64,000 bases of DNA from Chitinophagales bacterium (GTDB lineage Bacteria > Bacteroidota > Bacteroidia > Chitinophagales > Saprospiraceae). A model generated the notes under the pieces. It saw nothing but the letters and a program-made list of their open reading frames with translations, was not told the DNA's origin and searched no databases. The position numbers and the translations under genes are program-made. Shown piece by piece: positions 8,077-17,625 of the stretch. Location of the stretch: positions 1 through 64,000 of the forward strand of contig JAKSDI010000278.1 of assembly GCA_022360175.1 (NCBI GenBank). Direction: 5' to 3'. The number at the start of each line of letters is the position of its first letter. Within the stretch, counting starts at the first letter, position 1.

Positions 8077-9990
8077 ATGAACCGACTGATCTACGCCCTT
8101 TTTACAATACTGGCACTTCTGTTGATTTTCTGTAATTCAGAAAAAGAAGTCCTTACTACAGAAAATACTTATCTAAATCTTCAGGAAGGAGTAGAATATG
8201 TAGGTATGAATACCTGTAAGTCCTGCCATCAGAATGTTCATGCTACTTTTATTCATACGGGTATGGGGCGCTCCTTTGATAATGCTAGTCAGGAAAAATC
8301 AGATGCAGTATATGGTGATCATGCCTTGGTGTATGACACGGCCTCCAATTTTTATTACAAGCCATTTTTTCGAGACAGTAATATGTATGTATTGGAGTTT
8401 CGTCTACAGGATGGAGATACGATACATCAGCGTTTGGAACAGATTGACTATATCATTGGATCAGGGCAGCACACCAATTCTCATATTGTAGATATTAATG
8501 GCTACATCTATCAGGCACCTGTTACCTATTATACGCAGGAGAAGCGCTGGGATATGGCACCTGGTTTTCGAGGAGACAATATTCGATTTGAACGTTTGCT
8601 GGCCACCGAATGTATTACTTGCCACAATCACTTCCCTGAGCATGTAGCAGGTTCTATGAATAAATATGTTAAGATGCCAACGGGGATAGAATGTGAGCGT
8701 TGCCATGGCCCAGGAGAAATTCATGTAAAAGAAAAGTTGCAGGGAAAGATTGTCGATACATCACAGTATATTGATTATACTATAGTAAACCCGCGTGATT
8801 TGAACCGAGATTTACAAATGGATCTTTGTCAGCGTTGCCATCTTCAGGGCATAGCCGTACTAAATGAAGGGAAGAGTTTTTTTGACTTTAAACCAGGCAT
8901 GCGATTAGATGATGTAATGAATGTCTTTTTGCCTCGCTACACCAATTCTGACGAACGCTTCATAATGGCATCGCAAGCAGATCGTTTACGACTTAGCCCA
9001 TGCTATCAACAATCAGAGATGACCTGTATAAGTTGTCATAATCCACATAAAAGTGTAGAAGTAACAGACCAATCCCAATACAATAACGCTTGTCTTTCTT
9101 GTCATCAAGCATCCAAAGAAGAGGTATGCGGAGCTCCTATGGCTAGGCGTATGGAAATGCAGGATGATTGCTCCGGTTGTCATATGCCCCTTTCGGGAAG
9201 TATTGATATTCCTCATGTGAATATAACGGATCATTATATTAGCCGGAACAATACTGCAGGGCAGGAAAGAAAAGGAATCGATAAAGGGGAACCTGCCTTC
9301 CTTGGTATGAAAATCCTTACTAAAGAAAAAGCGAGTCCATTGGAAATGGCAAAAGCTTATTTAGCGATGTATGATAAATATGCCAGTTCTGATATAATGC
9401 TGGATTCTGCCTGGTATTACCTCCAGCCCTTGGATAATCGGATAGACTCTGTAAAAAATGTGATCATACATTATTATTTTGCAAAAGCGAATTTTGAATC
9501 TATTATAGAATTGGCTTCAACTATACAAGCTGGTGATGTCAATAAAGGCTGGTTGGCTTATCATATTGGAGAGGCATATAATAAGAGTGGCTTACCACAA
9601 CAGGCATTGCCTTATTTGCAGAAAGCGGTAGAAAAAATGCCTTATCATCTTGAGTTTAGAGAGAAGTTAGGGACAACTTATATCAAATTGAAGCAAATCC
9701 CCCTTGCAATAGAAGAACTAGAATGGGTATTGAAAGAACACCCTAAGCGTACGATAGCCATGACTAATTTGGGATTTGCTTATGCCCTTAGCGGGAATAT
9801 AAACCAAGCATTGGAGTATTACAACCAGGCGATAGAGCTTGATCCCGATTATGAACAAGCCTTAATTAATAAAGCGGCAGTAAAATTGTATCAAAGGGAC
9901 ATACATGCTGCTCGTATTTTAGCACAAAGAGTTCTGGCTATTAATCCCGATAATCAACAAGCAGTTATGCTATTGCAACAATTGCAATAA
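8077..9990 (+). CDS. Seven-haem c-type cytochrome with C-terminal TPR domain
   Basis: A 637-residue exported protein. The N-terminal hydrophobic helix ends in LLLIFC, so it may be a lipoprotein. Seven CxxCH haem sites are visible: CKSCH (47-51), CITCH (about 178), CERCH (about 208), CQRCH (about 252), CISCH (about 320), CLSCH (about 342) and CSGCH (about 367). The haem section is followed, from about residue 430, by tetratricopeptide repeats, the clearest being near 505-600. The first half resembles multihaem cytochromes of the doubled-CxxCH/NrfA-like type, but no catalytic haem motif can be assigned. It probably transfers electrons in the periplasm or on the outer membrane, the TPRs acting as a docking scaffold. 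It appears monocistronic. Confidence 0.85.
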   Translation: MNRLIYALFTILALLLIFCNSEKEVLTTENTYLNLQEGVEYVGMNTCKSCHQNVHATFIHTGMGRSFDNASQEKSDAVYGDHALVYDTASNFYYKPFFRDSNMYVLEFRLQDGDTIHQRLEQIDYIIGSGQHTNSHIVDINGYIYQAPVTYYTQEKRWDMAPGFRGDNIRFERLLATECITCHNHFPEHVAGSMNKYVKMPTGIECERCHGPGEIHVKEKLQGKIVDTSQYIDYTIVNPRDLNRDLQMDLCQRCHLQGIAVLNEGKSFFDFKPGMRLDDVMNVFLPRYTNSDERFIMASQADRLRLSPCYQQSEMTCISCHNPHKSVEVTDQSQYNNACLSCHQASKEEVCGAPMARRMEMQDDCSGCHMPLSGSIDIPHVNITDHYISRNNTAGQERKGIDKGEPAFLGMKILTKEKASPLEMAKAYLAMYDKYASSDIMLDSAWYYLQPLDNRIDSVKNVIIHYYFAKANFESIIELASTIQAGDVNKGWLAYHIGEAYNKSGLPQQALPYLQKAVEKMPYHLEFREKLGTTYIKLKQIPLAIEELEWVLKEHPKRTIAMTNLGFAYALSGNINQALEYYNQAIELDPDYEQALINKAAVKLYQRDIHAARILAQRVLAINPDNQQAVMLLQQLQ

Positions 9991-10032
9991 AGTACCCTTT
10001 TCGAATAATTTTTTGCTTTAAATTAGCTACTA

Positions 10033-11052
10033 ATGATCACTAGAAAATCCTATCAGTTGAAGGCAGGTAGCCTTGCCAATATGAAGGTAGTAGAAGCTCT
10101 TTTACCAGAACCTGCTAAAGGAGAAGTCTCTATAGCCGTAGAAGCTATTGGCCTTAACTTTGCTGATATATTTGCTATATGGGGACTGTATGGAGCAACT
10201 CCCAAAGATGAATTTATTCCCGGACTGGAATACGCTGGTACAATAGCAAAAGTAGGGGAGGGGGTAACACATTTAAAGGAAGGTGATAAGATTATGGGAG
10301 TGACCCGCTTTGGGGCTTATACCACCCATTTGAATATTGATGCTCGTTATGCTATTCCTCTGCCAGAAGGGTGGACATATGAAGAAGGAGCTTCTTACCT
10401 GGTACAGGTATTAACGGCTTATTATGCACTTACTGAACTAGCGGCCATAAAGGAAGGGCAAACAGTACTTATCCATTCGGCAGCAGGAGGGGTTGGTATA
10501 TGGGCCAATAGAATTGCAAAAAAATACAATGCCTATACTATTGGATCAGTAGGAAGTGATCACAAATTGGAGATGTTGAGGAAAGAAGGGTATGATAAAG
10601 GTATTGTCCGTTCAAAATCTTTTGCAGAAGATTTGAAAAAAGCATTGGATGGAAGAGATTTGGAAGTCATTATGGAATGTATAGGTGGAAAAATATTTCA
10701 GCAAGGGTATGATATACTGGCTCCACAGGGACGAGTGGTATTGTATGGCTCTGCCCGCTACGGTTCCGTTGGTAATAGGCCCAATTATCTAAAATTATTG
10801 TATTACTTTTTTACTCGGCCAAAGATAGACCCACAAAAAATGCCTGAGCAAAATAAAAGTTTGATGGGATTCAATCTTATCTGGTTGTATCACAGGGCAG
10901 AGTTGCTGCATCGCCTTTTAGACGAATTAAAAGCATTGGATTTAGGGCGCCCTCATGTAGGGCATGTCTATGGCTTTTCTGATCTAAAACAAGCAATAAT
11001 GAAGTTTCAAAGTGGGCAAACAATTGGAAAAGTTGTGATAAAAACAAAATAA
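10033..11052 (+). CDS. Zinc-free medium-chain dehydrogenase/quinone reductase, VAT1-like
   Basis: A 339-residue medium-chain dehydrogenase/reductase. It has a GroES-like N-terminal domain (EAIGLNFADIFAIWGLYG), then a Rossmann domain with the AAGGVG nucleotide-binding loop (about residues 154-159). Structural and catalytic zinc cysteines are absent, as in quinone oxidoreductases. The C-terminal FNLIWLYHR segment resembles the VAT1 branch. It most likely reduces quinones or enones with NADPH. It follows the cytochrome gene after 42 bp, possibly as read-through, but no functional link is evident. Confidence 0.85.
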   Translation: MITRKSYQLKAGSLANMKVVEALLPEPAKGEVSIAVEAIGLNFADIFAIWGLYGATPKDEFIPGLEYAGTIAKVGEGVTHLKEGDKIMGVTRFGAYTTHLNIDARYAIPLPEGWTYEEGASYLVQVLTAYYALTELAAIKEGQTVLIHSAAGGVGIWANRIAKKYNAYTIGSVGSDHKLEMLRKEGYDKGIVRSKSFAEDLKKALDGRDLEVIMECIGGKIFQQGYDILAPQGRVVLYGSARYGSVGNRPNYLKLLYYFFTRPKIDPQKMPEQNKSLMGFNLIWLYHRAELLHRLLDELKALDLGRPHVGHVYGFSDLKQAIMKFQSGQTIGKVVIKTK

Positions 11053-11218
11053 GAATCTTATAAAGAATGAACATATGATGATTTTTGTAGTCTAAATGGC
11101 AAAAAAAAATATGGCTAAAGCTTAAAAACAGCGAGAAAGATTATATTTTTCGCCCCTGAAAAGAATGATTTAATTGAAAGACATTCATTTTTCAAAATAG
11201 ATACATTAAAATTGTTTT

Positions 11219-11226
11219 TATCTTTG
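11219..11226 (+). promoter_or_regulatory. -7 element TATCTTTG upstream of the secreted thioredoxin-fold gene
   Basis: Exact TAnnTTTG match 75 nt before the ATG at 11302. The TTG element is unclear. The rest of the 249-bp gap is AT-rich with nothing else I can name. Confidence 0.5.
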
Positions 11227-11301
11227 CCAAAAGAATTCTGGTAATTATACGCCAGATCATTACTATAAATACTCATTCACTACAAACAAAATCTTGATAA
11301 C

Positions 11302-12771
11302 ATGCGGAAGATTTTTACTTTACTTTCCCTAGCTTTCATGATCAGCTTTACTGCTAACGCACAATTGGCTGATGGTTCAATTGCTCCTAACTGGACACTT
11401 ACGGACATTGAGGGCAACGAACACACTCTTTACGACTATCTAGACCAGGGATACGTAGTATTCCTTGATTTCAGTGCTACATGGTGTGGTCCTTGTTGGG
11501 GCTATCACACGGGTGGTACTTTGGAGCAAATCTACCATGATTATGGTCCAAACGGTACTGTTGAAGCAGGTCGCGCTATGGTATTCTTCATTGAAGGTGA
11601 TGCGAACACTACTCTTGACGACATTTACGGTACTGGTAGCAGTACTCAAGGTGACTGGACAGTAGGTACTGAATATCCTATTATCGAAGGAGAGTCAATC
11701 ACTAGCCAATATGCGATCGGTTACTGGCCAACTATCTATAAGGTATGCCCAAGCCGTATTATCACAGAAGCAGGCCAGCAGAACTATGCAGGCCAGGTTG
11801 CTGAAATGAATCAGGCAGCTTGTCAGCCAGCATCTCTTCCTGTTGATGCAGGTTTAGTTTCTTACTCTGGAGGTACAATCATCTGTGATGGTGCTGCTAC
11901 TTTCGGTGCTACCTTGATGAACTTCGGTACAGATCCATTAACGACTGCTACTATCGAAGTACAGAATGCTTTTGGTCAAACTATCGCTTCTACAGATTGG
12001 GAAGGTAGCTTGGATACTTACGAAATGGAAGATGTAACAGTTGGTACTGTTGAAGATCTTCTTTCTACCAACTTCACTGTAGTAGTTACTGCAGGCGAAG
12101 ATGGAGCAGATGGTAATGACGAAGTTGAAGTATCTCTAAATGAACTTGGAGAAGACGCTCCTGTATTTATGGGCGAATCTGTAGTTACTGTTTCTCTTGA
12201 GCTAATGACTGACCAGTATGGTGGCGAAACTAGCTGGGAACTACGTAACTCTAGCAACGAACTACTATACTCTGGTGACGGTTACGAAGGAAACACTTCT
12301 TATGATGTTGATATGACATTGCCTGGTAACGATTGCTATAGCTTCACTATTTTTGATTCTTATGGTGATGGTATCTGCTGTGCTTATGGTAATGGTTTCT
12401 ACAAGTTGAGCGATAGCGATGGTAACGTACTAATCGAAGGCGGTGAATTTGCTGCTTCATCAGTAGAAGGATTCAAAGCTTCTGTTGTTTCTGATATCAA
12501 TGATCCTGTATTTGCTACTTCACTGAATGTATTCCCTAACCCAGCTTCTGACAATATGGAAGTTCGTTTCGGTTTGGCAGATGCTGCTCAGTTGAATGTT
12601 GCTATTTACAATGCATTCGGTCAGAAGGTTAGCACTATTGCAAGCGAAAACTTCGCTGCTGGTAACCACAACTTGAATGTTAATACTAAAGAACTAGCTG
12701 ATGGTTTGTACTTCGTTCGTTTCCAGAATGGTACTGATCAAATGAGCCGTAAGTTCTTTGTACAGCACTAA
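11302..12771 (+). CDS. Secreted thioredoxin-fold protein with T9SS sorting domain
   Basis: A 489-residue multidomain surface protein. Signal peptide 1-20 (ends TANAQ); TlpA/AhpC-like thioredoxin domain (about 22-175) with active-site WCGPC (Cys62, Cys65); a CARDB-like beta domain (about 180-280); a cysteine-containing beta domain with FDSYGDGICCAYGNG (about 350); and a type A T9SS sorting domain from NVFPNPASD (about 412) to the end. The CxxC implies thiol oxidoreductase or peroxide-linked activity outside the cell; its partners are unknown. Codons are strongly restricted (GGT, GAA, ACT, CGT, AAC) compared with the neighbours, suggesting high expression. It is monocistronic and ends in two stem-loops. 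Confidence 0.88.
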   Translation: MRKIFTLLSLAFMISFTANAQLADGSIAPNWTLTDIEGNEHTLYDYLDQGYVVFLDFSATWCGPCWGYHTGGTLEQIYHDYGPNGTVEAGRAMVFFIEGDANTTLDDIYGTGSSTQGDWTVGTEYPIIEGESITSQYAIGYWPTIYKVCPSRIITEAGQQNYAGQVAEMNQAACQPASLPVDAGLVSYSGGTIICDGAATFGATLMNFGTDPLTTATIEVQNAFGQTIASTDWEGSLDTYEMEDVTVGTVEDLLSTNFTVVVTAGEDGADGNDEVEVSLNELGEDAPVFMGESVVTVSLELMTDQYGGETSWELRNSSNELLYSGDGYEGNTSYDVDMTLPGNDCYSFTIFDSYGDGICCAYGNGFYKLSDSDGNVLIEGGEFAASSVEGFKASVVSDINDPVFATSLNVFPNPASDNMEVRFGLADAAQLNVAIYNAFGQKVSTIASENFAAGNHNLNVNTKELADGLYFVRFQNGTDQMSRKFFVQH

Positions 12772-12790
12772 ATAGAACTGTTAATTGAAT

Positions 12791-12823
12791 AATTCATGGT
12801 GATTTGAAAAATCACCATGAATT
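12791..12823 (+). other. Perfect 15-bp stem-loop after the T9SS thioredoxin gene
   Basis: Arms 12791-12805 and 12809-12823 with a GAA loop. There is no T-run after it, so it looks like an mRNA-stabilising 3' structure rather than the terminator proper, which follows 8 nt later. Confidence 0.7.
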
Positions 12824-12831
12824 AATATTAA

Positions 12832-12870
12832 AAAAGCCTTGCTGGATTTCCAGCAAGGCTTTTCTTTTTT
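12832..12870 (+). terminator. Intrinsic terminator of the T9SS thioredoxin gene
   Basis: Fourteen-bp stem (12832-12845 with 12850-12863, loop ATTT) followed by CTTTTTT. A textbook intrinsic terminator. Confidence 0.92.
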
Positions 12871-12912
12871 ACGATAGATAGGTGGTTTGTTAAAGTAGAA
12901 TATTTAGCTGCA

Positions 12913-14478
12913 CTAGCCTAATAAATCCGCCCAATCTCTATATAGTAATAGGGTCTTTCCTGCTTCACTACTCTCATCTTTAGGCAATAGATCTATTAAA
13001 GGATAGCTTATTTGTAGATTATCAATTTCTATAGCTGCCATCAGTTCAGATTCTTCTTCCTCTGTGTTTAGATCGGGAATGCCTAGCACTTTTACAGGAG
13101 CATTAGAAGGAAGATCAGAATGAGTAATCCCTTCAATAATTGCGTCAAAAGGAAAAGAGACAGATTGCTTAAAATGCTGATGCCAGTTGTCAATATCTCT
13201 GGCATCGGGATTAGACATGAGAATATTATAAATGTTCCTGGCATCTTCATCCCTTTTGATATCACCCCAGAAATAGCGATTAAATAATTCCTTATGAGTG
13301 CGATGCGTTGCTATTTGTGTATCTCGCGCTTCTGATGTTTTCAATGCTACACCAGGAATGAGGTGATAGGCAAAAGTTTCTTCACCATCTTCACAGACAT
13401 TTTGCACGTACTTAATAGGAAGTTGCTGTAGGGTAATGCTATCTAACTCCACTTCGTAAAAGTCCTCCTCTGTATGAACATTCTTAAAGCCTCCTTTGAT
13501 CCGCCCTCTTGCATCTGCAGGGGCCTTGAAATCATAGGGCGATAACCAATTTTTTTGAATAATAGCAACGATGCTTTCAATTGGGAATTTCAGTTCTTTT
13601 TCCGCAATAGGCTCCCATAGTTCTTCATAATCATCCATCTCATCGGAGAAGCTGTCAAAAAATTGATTGACAAGGAAATCCATTTCAGGATTTTCGAATA
13701 TATCGTCTAATCCAGGGCCACCAGCAGGAGGCGTATCTGATAAGACTTCTTCTAACTCTTTAATTAAATTATTAAGAGAAGTGCTAGCTTGCTTTTGTTG
13801 TACACTCTCTTCCAGGGCTATCTTCAAACGCTGAAGGAAATCCTCCAGGTTCAAAAACTCTTGTACTACCTCATCATAACGGCCTGTCTGCAAATCCTGA
13901 GCATAAACAGATTCGTTAATCATTTCAAGATCATCTCTAAATCGTTCTTCCTGAGACTTAAATGCTATTTTGAGTAAGTTGAGAGGGAGTTGTGCTCTTT
14001 CTTCTTCGGAGAGAATTTGATACATACAAGCAATATCACAGTGGCTTATAGCCTTTTCGACTGTTTCACTTTGCTTTGAAACCATTTCCTTCATCAGAAG
14101 GAGACACTGATTTTCTGAAGGATAAGGAGAGGATACCATTAGATTTAAATCCTCTTCGAGTTCTATTTTTTTTGTTTGGAAAAAATCAGCTTCATCTTTA
14201 GCTTCTGCCTTTTCTTCCAACAAACTTTCATATAAGGGATGAAATAATGGAGCATTGGAAATATGTTCGCTAAACTCTATTATTTCATCCCCGGTATAAC
14301 GACTGAGCTCCGTAATCAAATCTCTAACTTGAGGGCGAGTATGCTTGATGGATTCTACGGCTTTCAATTGAGCCCGAATACTTTCCATCTCATGATCAAT
14401 GATCCTGTTTTTGAGTGCGGACAACTGATCTCGTAGCTCGTGTAGGGTCTTGATTTGTAAGCTGAAGTCGTTTGTCAT
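12913..14478 (-). CDS. Uncharacterised protein, coiled-coil N-terminus, CcbP-like C-terminal domain
   Basis: A 521-residue cytoplasmic protein without signal peptide or membrane helix. Residues 1-270 are charged and helical with coiled-coil character; 270-330 is very acidic; a beta-rich middle segment lies near 310-370. The last 80 residues (FPFDAIIEG, VKVLGIPDL, EEEESELMAAIEI, YPLIDLLP, then a terminal DW) resemble CcbP, the small acidic calcium-binding protein of heterocystous cyanobacteria; this is a recognition by eye. It starts 8 bp after the carB stop on the same strand, so it is probably cotranscribed with carB. A calcium buffer or sensor is a guess; the N-terminal half is unrecognised. 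Confidence 0.6.
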   Translation of the reverse strand: MTNDFSLQIKTLHELRDQLSALKNRIIDHEMESIRAQLKAVESIKHTRPQVRDLITELSRYTGDEIIEFSEHISNAPLFHPLYESLLEEKAEAKDEADFFQTKKIELEEDLNLMVSSPYPSENQCLLLMKEMVSKQSETVEKAISHCDIACMYQILSEEERAQLPLNLLKIAFKSQEERFRDDLEMINESVYAQDLQTGRYDEVVQEFLNLEDFLQRLKIALEESVQQKQASTSLNNLIKELEEVLSDTPPAGGPGLDDIFENPEMDFLVNQFFDSFSDEMDDYEELWEPIAEKELKFPIESIVAIIQKNWLSPYDFKAPADARGRIKGGFKNVHTEEDFYEVELDSITLQQLPIKYVQNVCEDGEETFAYHLIPGVALKTSEARDTQIATHRTHKELFNRYFWGDIKRDEDARNIYNILMSNPDARDIDNWHQHFKQSVSFPFDAIIEGITHSDLPSNAPVKVLGIPDLNTEEEESELMAAIEIDNLQISYPLIDLLPKDESSEAGKTLLLYRDWADLLG

Positions 14479-14486
14479 AGTTATAA

Positions 14487-17306
14487 TTATCTTGCAAGGT
14501 ACATATAACGTCTCCGATCAATGTCACGGAAGAAAGGATCGGAAAGGTCTCGGATGAATCGAATGCCTTCTCCAGTAGATTTCATTTCAGGGCCGAGATT
14601 TTTATCGACATTTGGAAATTTATCAAAGGAGAATACAGGTACTTTAATGGCAAATCCACCCGGACGTGCTTTTATATCAAAGTCTTTTAATTTGTGTGTG
14701 CCCATCATCACCTGAGTAGCTATTTTCAGGTATGGAACCTGATATGCTTTTGCTATAAATGGTGTGGTACGGGAAGCACGCGGGTTGGCTTCGATTACGT
14801 ATACATTATCGTCTTTAATAGCAAACTGAATATTGATGAGCCCGCGAATGTTTAATGCTTTTGCGAGCTTTTTAGCATATTCTACCATCGTATTGACCGC
14901 ATTTACCGAAAGGCTATAGGTAGGAAGTACAGCTGAGCTATCCCCTGAATGAATACCTGCGGGTTCAATATGTTCCATGATTCCCATGATATGAACATCC
15001 TCTCCATCGCAAATGGCATCGATTTCAGCCTCTTTTGCTCTTTCCAAAAACTGGTCTATCAATACCTTATTGTCAGGCATATGCTTGAATATGCTAAGCA
15101 CATGACGTTCCAATTCTTCATCATTGATGACAATACGCATCCGCTGCCCTCCAAGTACATATGATGGACGTACCAAAGCTGGATAACCTGTGCGTTGTGC
15201 AACCTTTAGGGCTTCATCCGCATCTTGTGCTACACCGTATTCAGGATATGGAATTTCTAATTCTTTCAGCAAATCGGAAAAAGCACCACGATCCTCAGCC
15301 AAGTCCATGTTTGGGAAGCTGGTACCGACTATGTTGTAACCTTTTTCATGTAGCGTCTTAGCAAGTTTGAGAGCCGTTTGGCCTCCCAACTGAACAATCA
15401 CTCCTTCTGGCTTTTCTAACTCGAGTATTTCCTCCAGATGTTCCCAAAATATTGGTTCGAAGTAGAGTTTATCCGCAACATCAAAATCAGTCGAAACGGT
15501 CTCAGGGTTACAGTTGACCATGATGGCTTCATAGCCAGCCTCTTTGATCGCCATAAGCCCGTGTACACAACAGTAGTCAAACTCAATACCTTGTCCAATA
15601 CGGTTAGGCCCAGAACCAAGTACTACAATTTTCTTTTTCTCTGTGCCAGGAATACTTTCATTCTCTGTATCAAAAGTAGAGTAGAAATAGGGCGTCTGTG
15701 CTTCAAATTCTGCTGCACAGGTATCTACCATTTTGTAGGTACGACGAATTCCCAATTGCTTACGATACTTGGTTACTTCTTCATCTTTGATGCGCATCAG
15801 CCAGGCAATCTGAGAATCAGAATACCCTGCTTCCTTAAGATCTCTAAGGAAAACCTCAGGAATATCTTCAGCTACATTATACTTCATCAATTCCTGCTCC
15901 ATGGTAACCAGCTTTTTGATTTGCTTGATAAACCATGGGTCAATCTTAGTTAGTTTATGTACCGTTTTTTCAGGAACCCCCAGGCGGAGGGCATCCTTTA
16001 GGCGGAATATACGGTCTTCGCTAGCTTTTTCCAGACGCTCAAGAATGTCTGCTGTTCTGATCCATTCTTTTTTGTCAGCACCAAGCCCCATACGGTTATT
16101 CTCAAGAGATTGGCAGGCCTTTTGAAGGGCTTCAATGAAAGTTCGCCCAATAGCCATTACTTCTCCTACAGATTTCATCTGCAAACCTAACTCATGATCT
16201 GCTCCATGGAATTTTTCAAAGTTCCAACGAGGCATCTTTACAATAACGTAGTCTAAAGTAGGTTCGAAATAGGCAGAAGTTGTCTGGGTAATCTGGTTTT
16301 TAAGCTCATCCAGTGTATAACCAATAGCCAGTTTTGCAGCTATTTTAGCAATTGGATAACCAGTTGCTTTACTGGCGAGGGCTGAAGAACGTGATACACG
16401 TGGGTTGATCTCAATAACAATTAGCTCTTCAGTTTCAGGGTTAATTGAAAACTGAATATTACATCCACCAGCAAAATTGCCTAAAGAACGCATAGCCTGA
16501 ATAGCTTCGTTGCGCATTCGCTGATAGGCGGTATCTGAAAGTGTCATTGCAGGAGCTACTGTGATACTGTCTCCTGTGTGAATCCCCATCGGGTCCAGGT
16601 TTTCCACTGTACAAATGATCACCACATTATCGCTGGCATCTCTTAATAACTCCAATTCGTACTCTTTCCATCCCAATACTGCTTTTTCAACCAGCACTTC
16701 GTGAGTTGGAGACATGTTAAGCCCTCTGCGTAAGGCCGCATCAAAATCTTCTGCTTTGTGTACAAAACCACCACCAGTACCTCCAAGTGTGTAGGAAGGG
16801 CGAATTACGAGAGGAAATCCAATTTTCTGGGCAGCGTCTTTTCCTTCCAGAAAGGAGTTGGCAATACGTGAAGGAGCAACACCAAGCCCTTGATCAATCA
16901 TATGCTGGCGAAAAGCCTCTCTGTTTTCAGCTAGTTCGATAGCATCGATATCAACTCCTATCATGCGGGTATTGTATTTTTCCCACACACCTTGTTTATC
17001 CGCTTCAATAGCAAGATTTAGAGCAGTTTGTCCTCCCATAGTAGGAAGTACAGCATCAATTTGGCGCTCTTCAAGAATTTGGACAAGACTATCTACTGTA
17101 AGAGGTAAAAGATATACATGGTCTGCCGTTACCGGGTCGGTCATAATGGTAGCCGGGTTGTCGTTGATAAGACTAACCTCTATTCCCTCTTCGCGCAGAG
17201 ATCGAGAAGCCTGAGTACCTGAATAGTCAAATTCACAGGCCTGTCCAATAATGATAGGCCCACTTCCAATGATAAGTACAGACTTTATAGACTGATCCTT
17301 TGGCAT
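14487..17306 (-). CDS. carB: Carbamoyl-phosphate synthase large subunit, short form without MGS domain
   Basis: Makes carbamoyl phosphate for pyrimidine and arginine synthesis using ammonia from CarA. The 939 residues hold two ATP-grasp halves, each opening with a GSGPIxIGQxxEFDY-type motif (about 13 and 563), separated by the oligomerisation domain. The protein stops after RDLSDPFFRDIDRRRYMYLAR, just where E. coli CarB enters its MGS-like allosteric domain, so it is about 130 residues shorter than that enzyme. Short CarB is, to my knowledge, usual in Bacteroidota, so this is not a truncation. carA is not in the window. The CcbP-like gene follows in the same transcript. Confidence 0.96.
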   Translation of the reverse strand: MPKDQSIKSVLIIGSGPIIIGQACEFDYSGTQASRSLREEGIEVSLINDNPATIMTDPVTADHVYLLPLTVDSLVQILEERQIDAVLPTMGGQTALNLAIEADKQGVWEKYNTRMIGVDIDAIELAENREAFRQHMIDQGLGVAPSRIANSFLEGKDAAQKIGFPLVIRPSYTLGGTGGGFVHKAEDFDAALRRGLNMSPTHEVLVEKAVLGWKEYELELLRDASDNVVIICTVENLDPMGIHTGDSITVAPAMTLSDTAYQRMRNEAIQAMRSLGNFAGGCNIQFSINPETEELIVIEINPRVSRSSALASKATGYPIAKIAAKLAIGYTLDELKNQITQTTSAYFEPTLDYVIVKMPRWNFEKFHGADHELGLQMKSVGEVMAIGRTFIEALQKACQSLENNRMGLGADKKEWIRTADILERLEKASEDRIFRLKDALRLGVPEKTVHKLTKIDPWFIKQIKKLVTMEQELMKYNVAEDIPEVFLRDLKEAGYSDSQIAWLMRIKDEEVTKYRKQLGIRRTYKMVDTCAAEFEAQTPYFYSTFDTENESIPGTEKKKIVVLGSGPNRIGQGIEFDYCCVHGLMAIKEAGYEAIMVNCNPETVSTDFDVADKLYFEPIFWEHLEEILELEKPEGVIVQLGGQTALKLAKTLHEKGYNIVGTSFPNMDLAEDRGAFSDLLKELEIPYPEYGVAQDADEALKVAQRTGYPALVRPSYVLGGQRMRIVINDEELERHVLSIFKHMPDNKVLIDQFLERAKEAEIDAICDGEDVHIMGIMEHIEPAGIHSGDSSAVLPTYSLSVNAVNTMVEYAKKLAKALNIRGLINIQFAIKDDNVYVIEANPRASRTTPFIAKAYQVPYLKIATQVMMGTHKLKDFDIKARPGGFAIKVPVFSFDKFPNVDKNLGPEMKSTGEGIRFIRDLSDPFFRDIDRRRYMYLAR

Positions 17307-17521
17307 GTTTTATATGTTTTTGTGCCTGATATTAGTACACCATCAATATGCTGTTTAAAAGCCTTGACAATTTTACTAATCCGGAGTGGAGGTTTCAAGG
17401 AAATTTCTCCCTCCTTTTAATATTAGGATTATCGAGATTTTTTCCCGAAAATTGCCAAAGAACAACTTTATATAATGGTACACCAATTTGGTTGTAAACA
17501 AGGCTATTTTCAAATTGCCTG

Positions 17522-17529
17522 CAAAGATA
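17522..17529 (-). promoter_or_regulatory. -7 element (TATCTTTG on the minus strand) for carB
   Basis: Exact TAnnTTTG match, 216 nt upstream of the carB ATG, giving a leader of about 210 nt. Nothing else in the 319-bp gap (17307-17625) could be named; I see no pyrimidine attenuator with a clear hairpin plus T-run. Confidence 0.45.
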
Positions 17530-17625
17530 CCCTCTGGAAATCGAAATCCCTTAATTTTTGAGTTAAAATCCATCAGGGTCTATTCTATTATCCTTTCTAG
17601 ATTTATATGAAAATGCATTTTAGTA

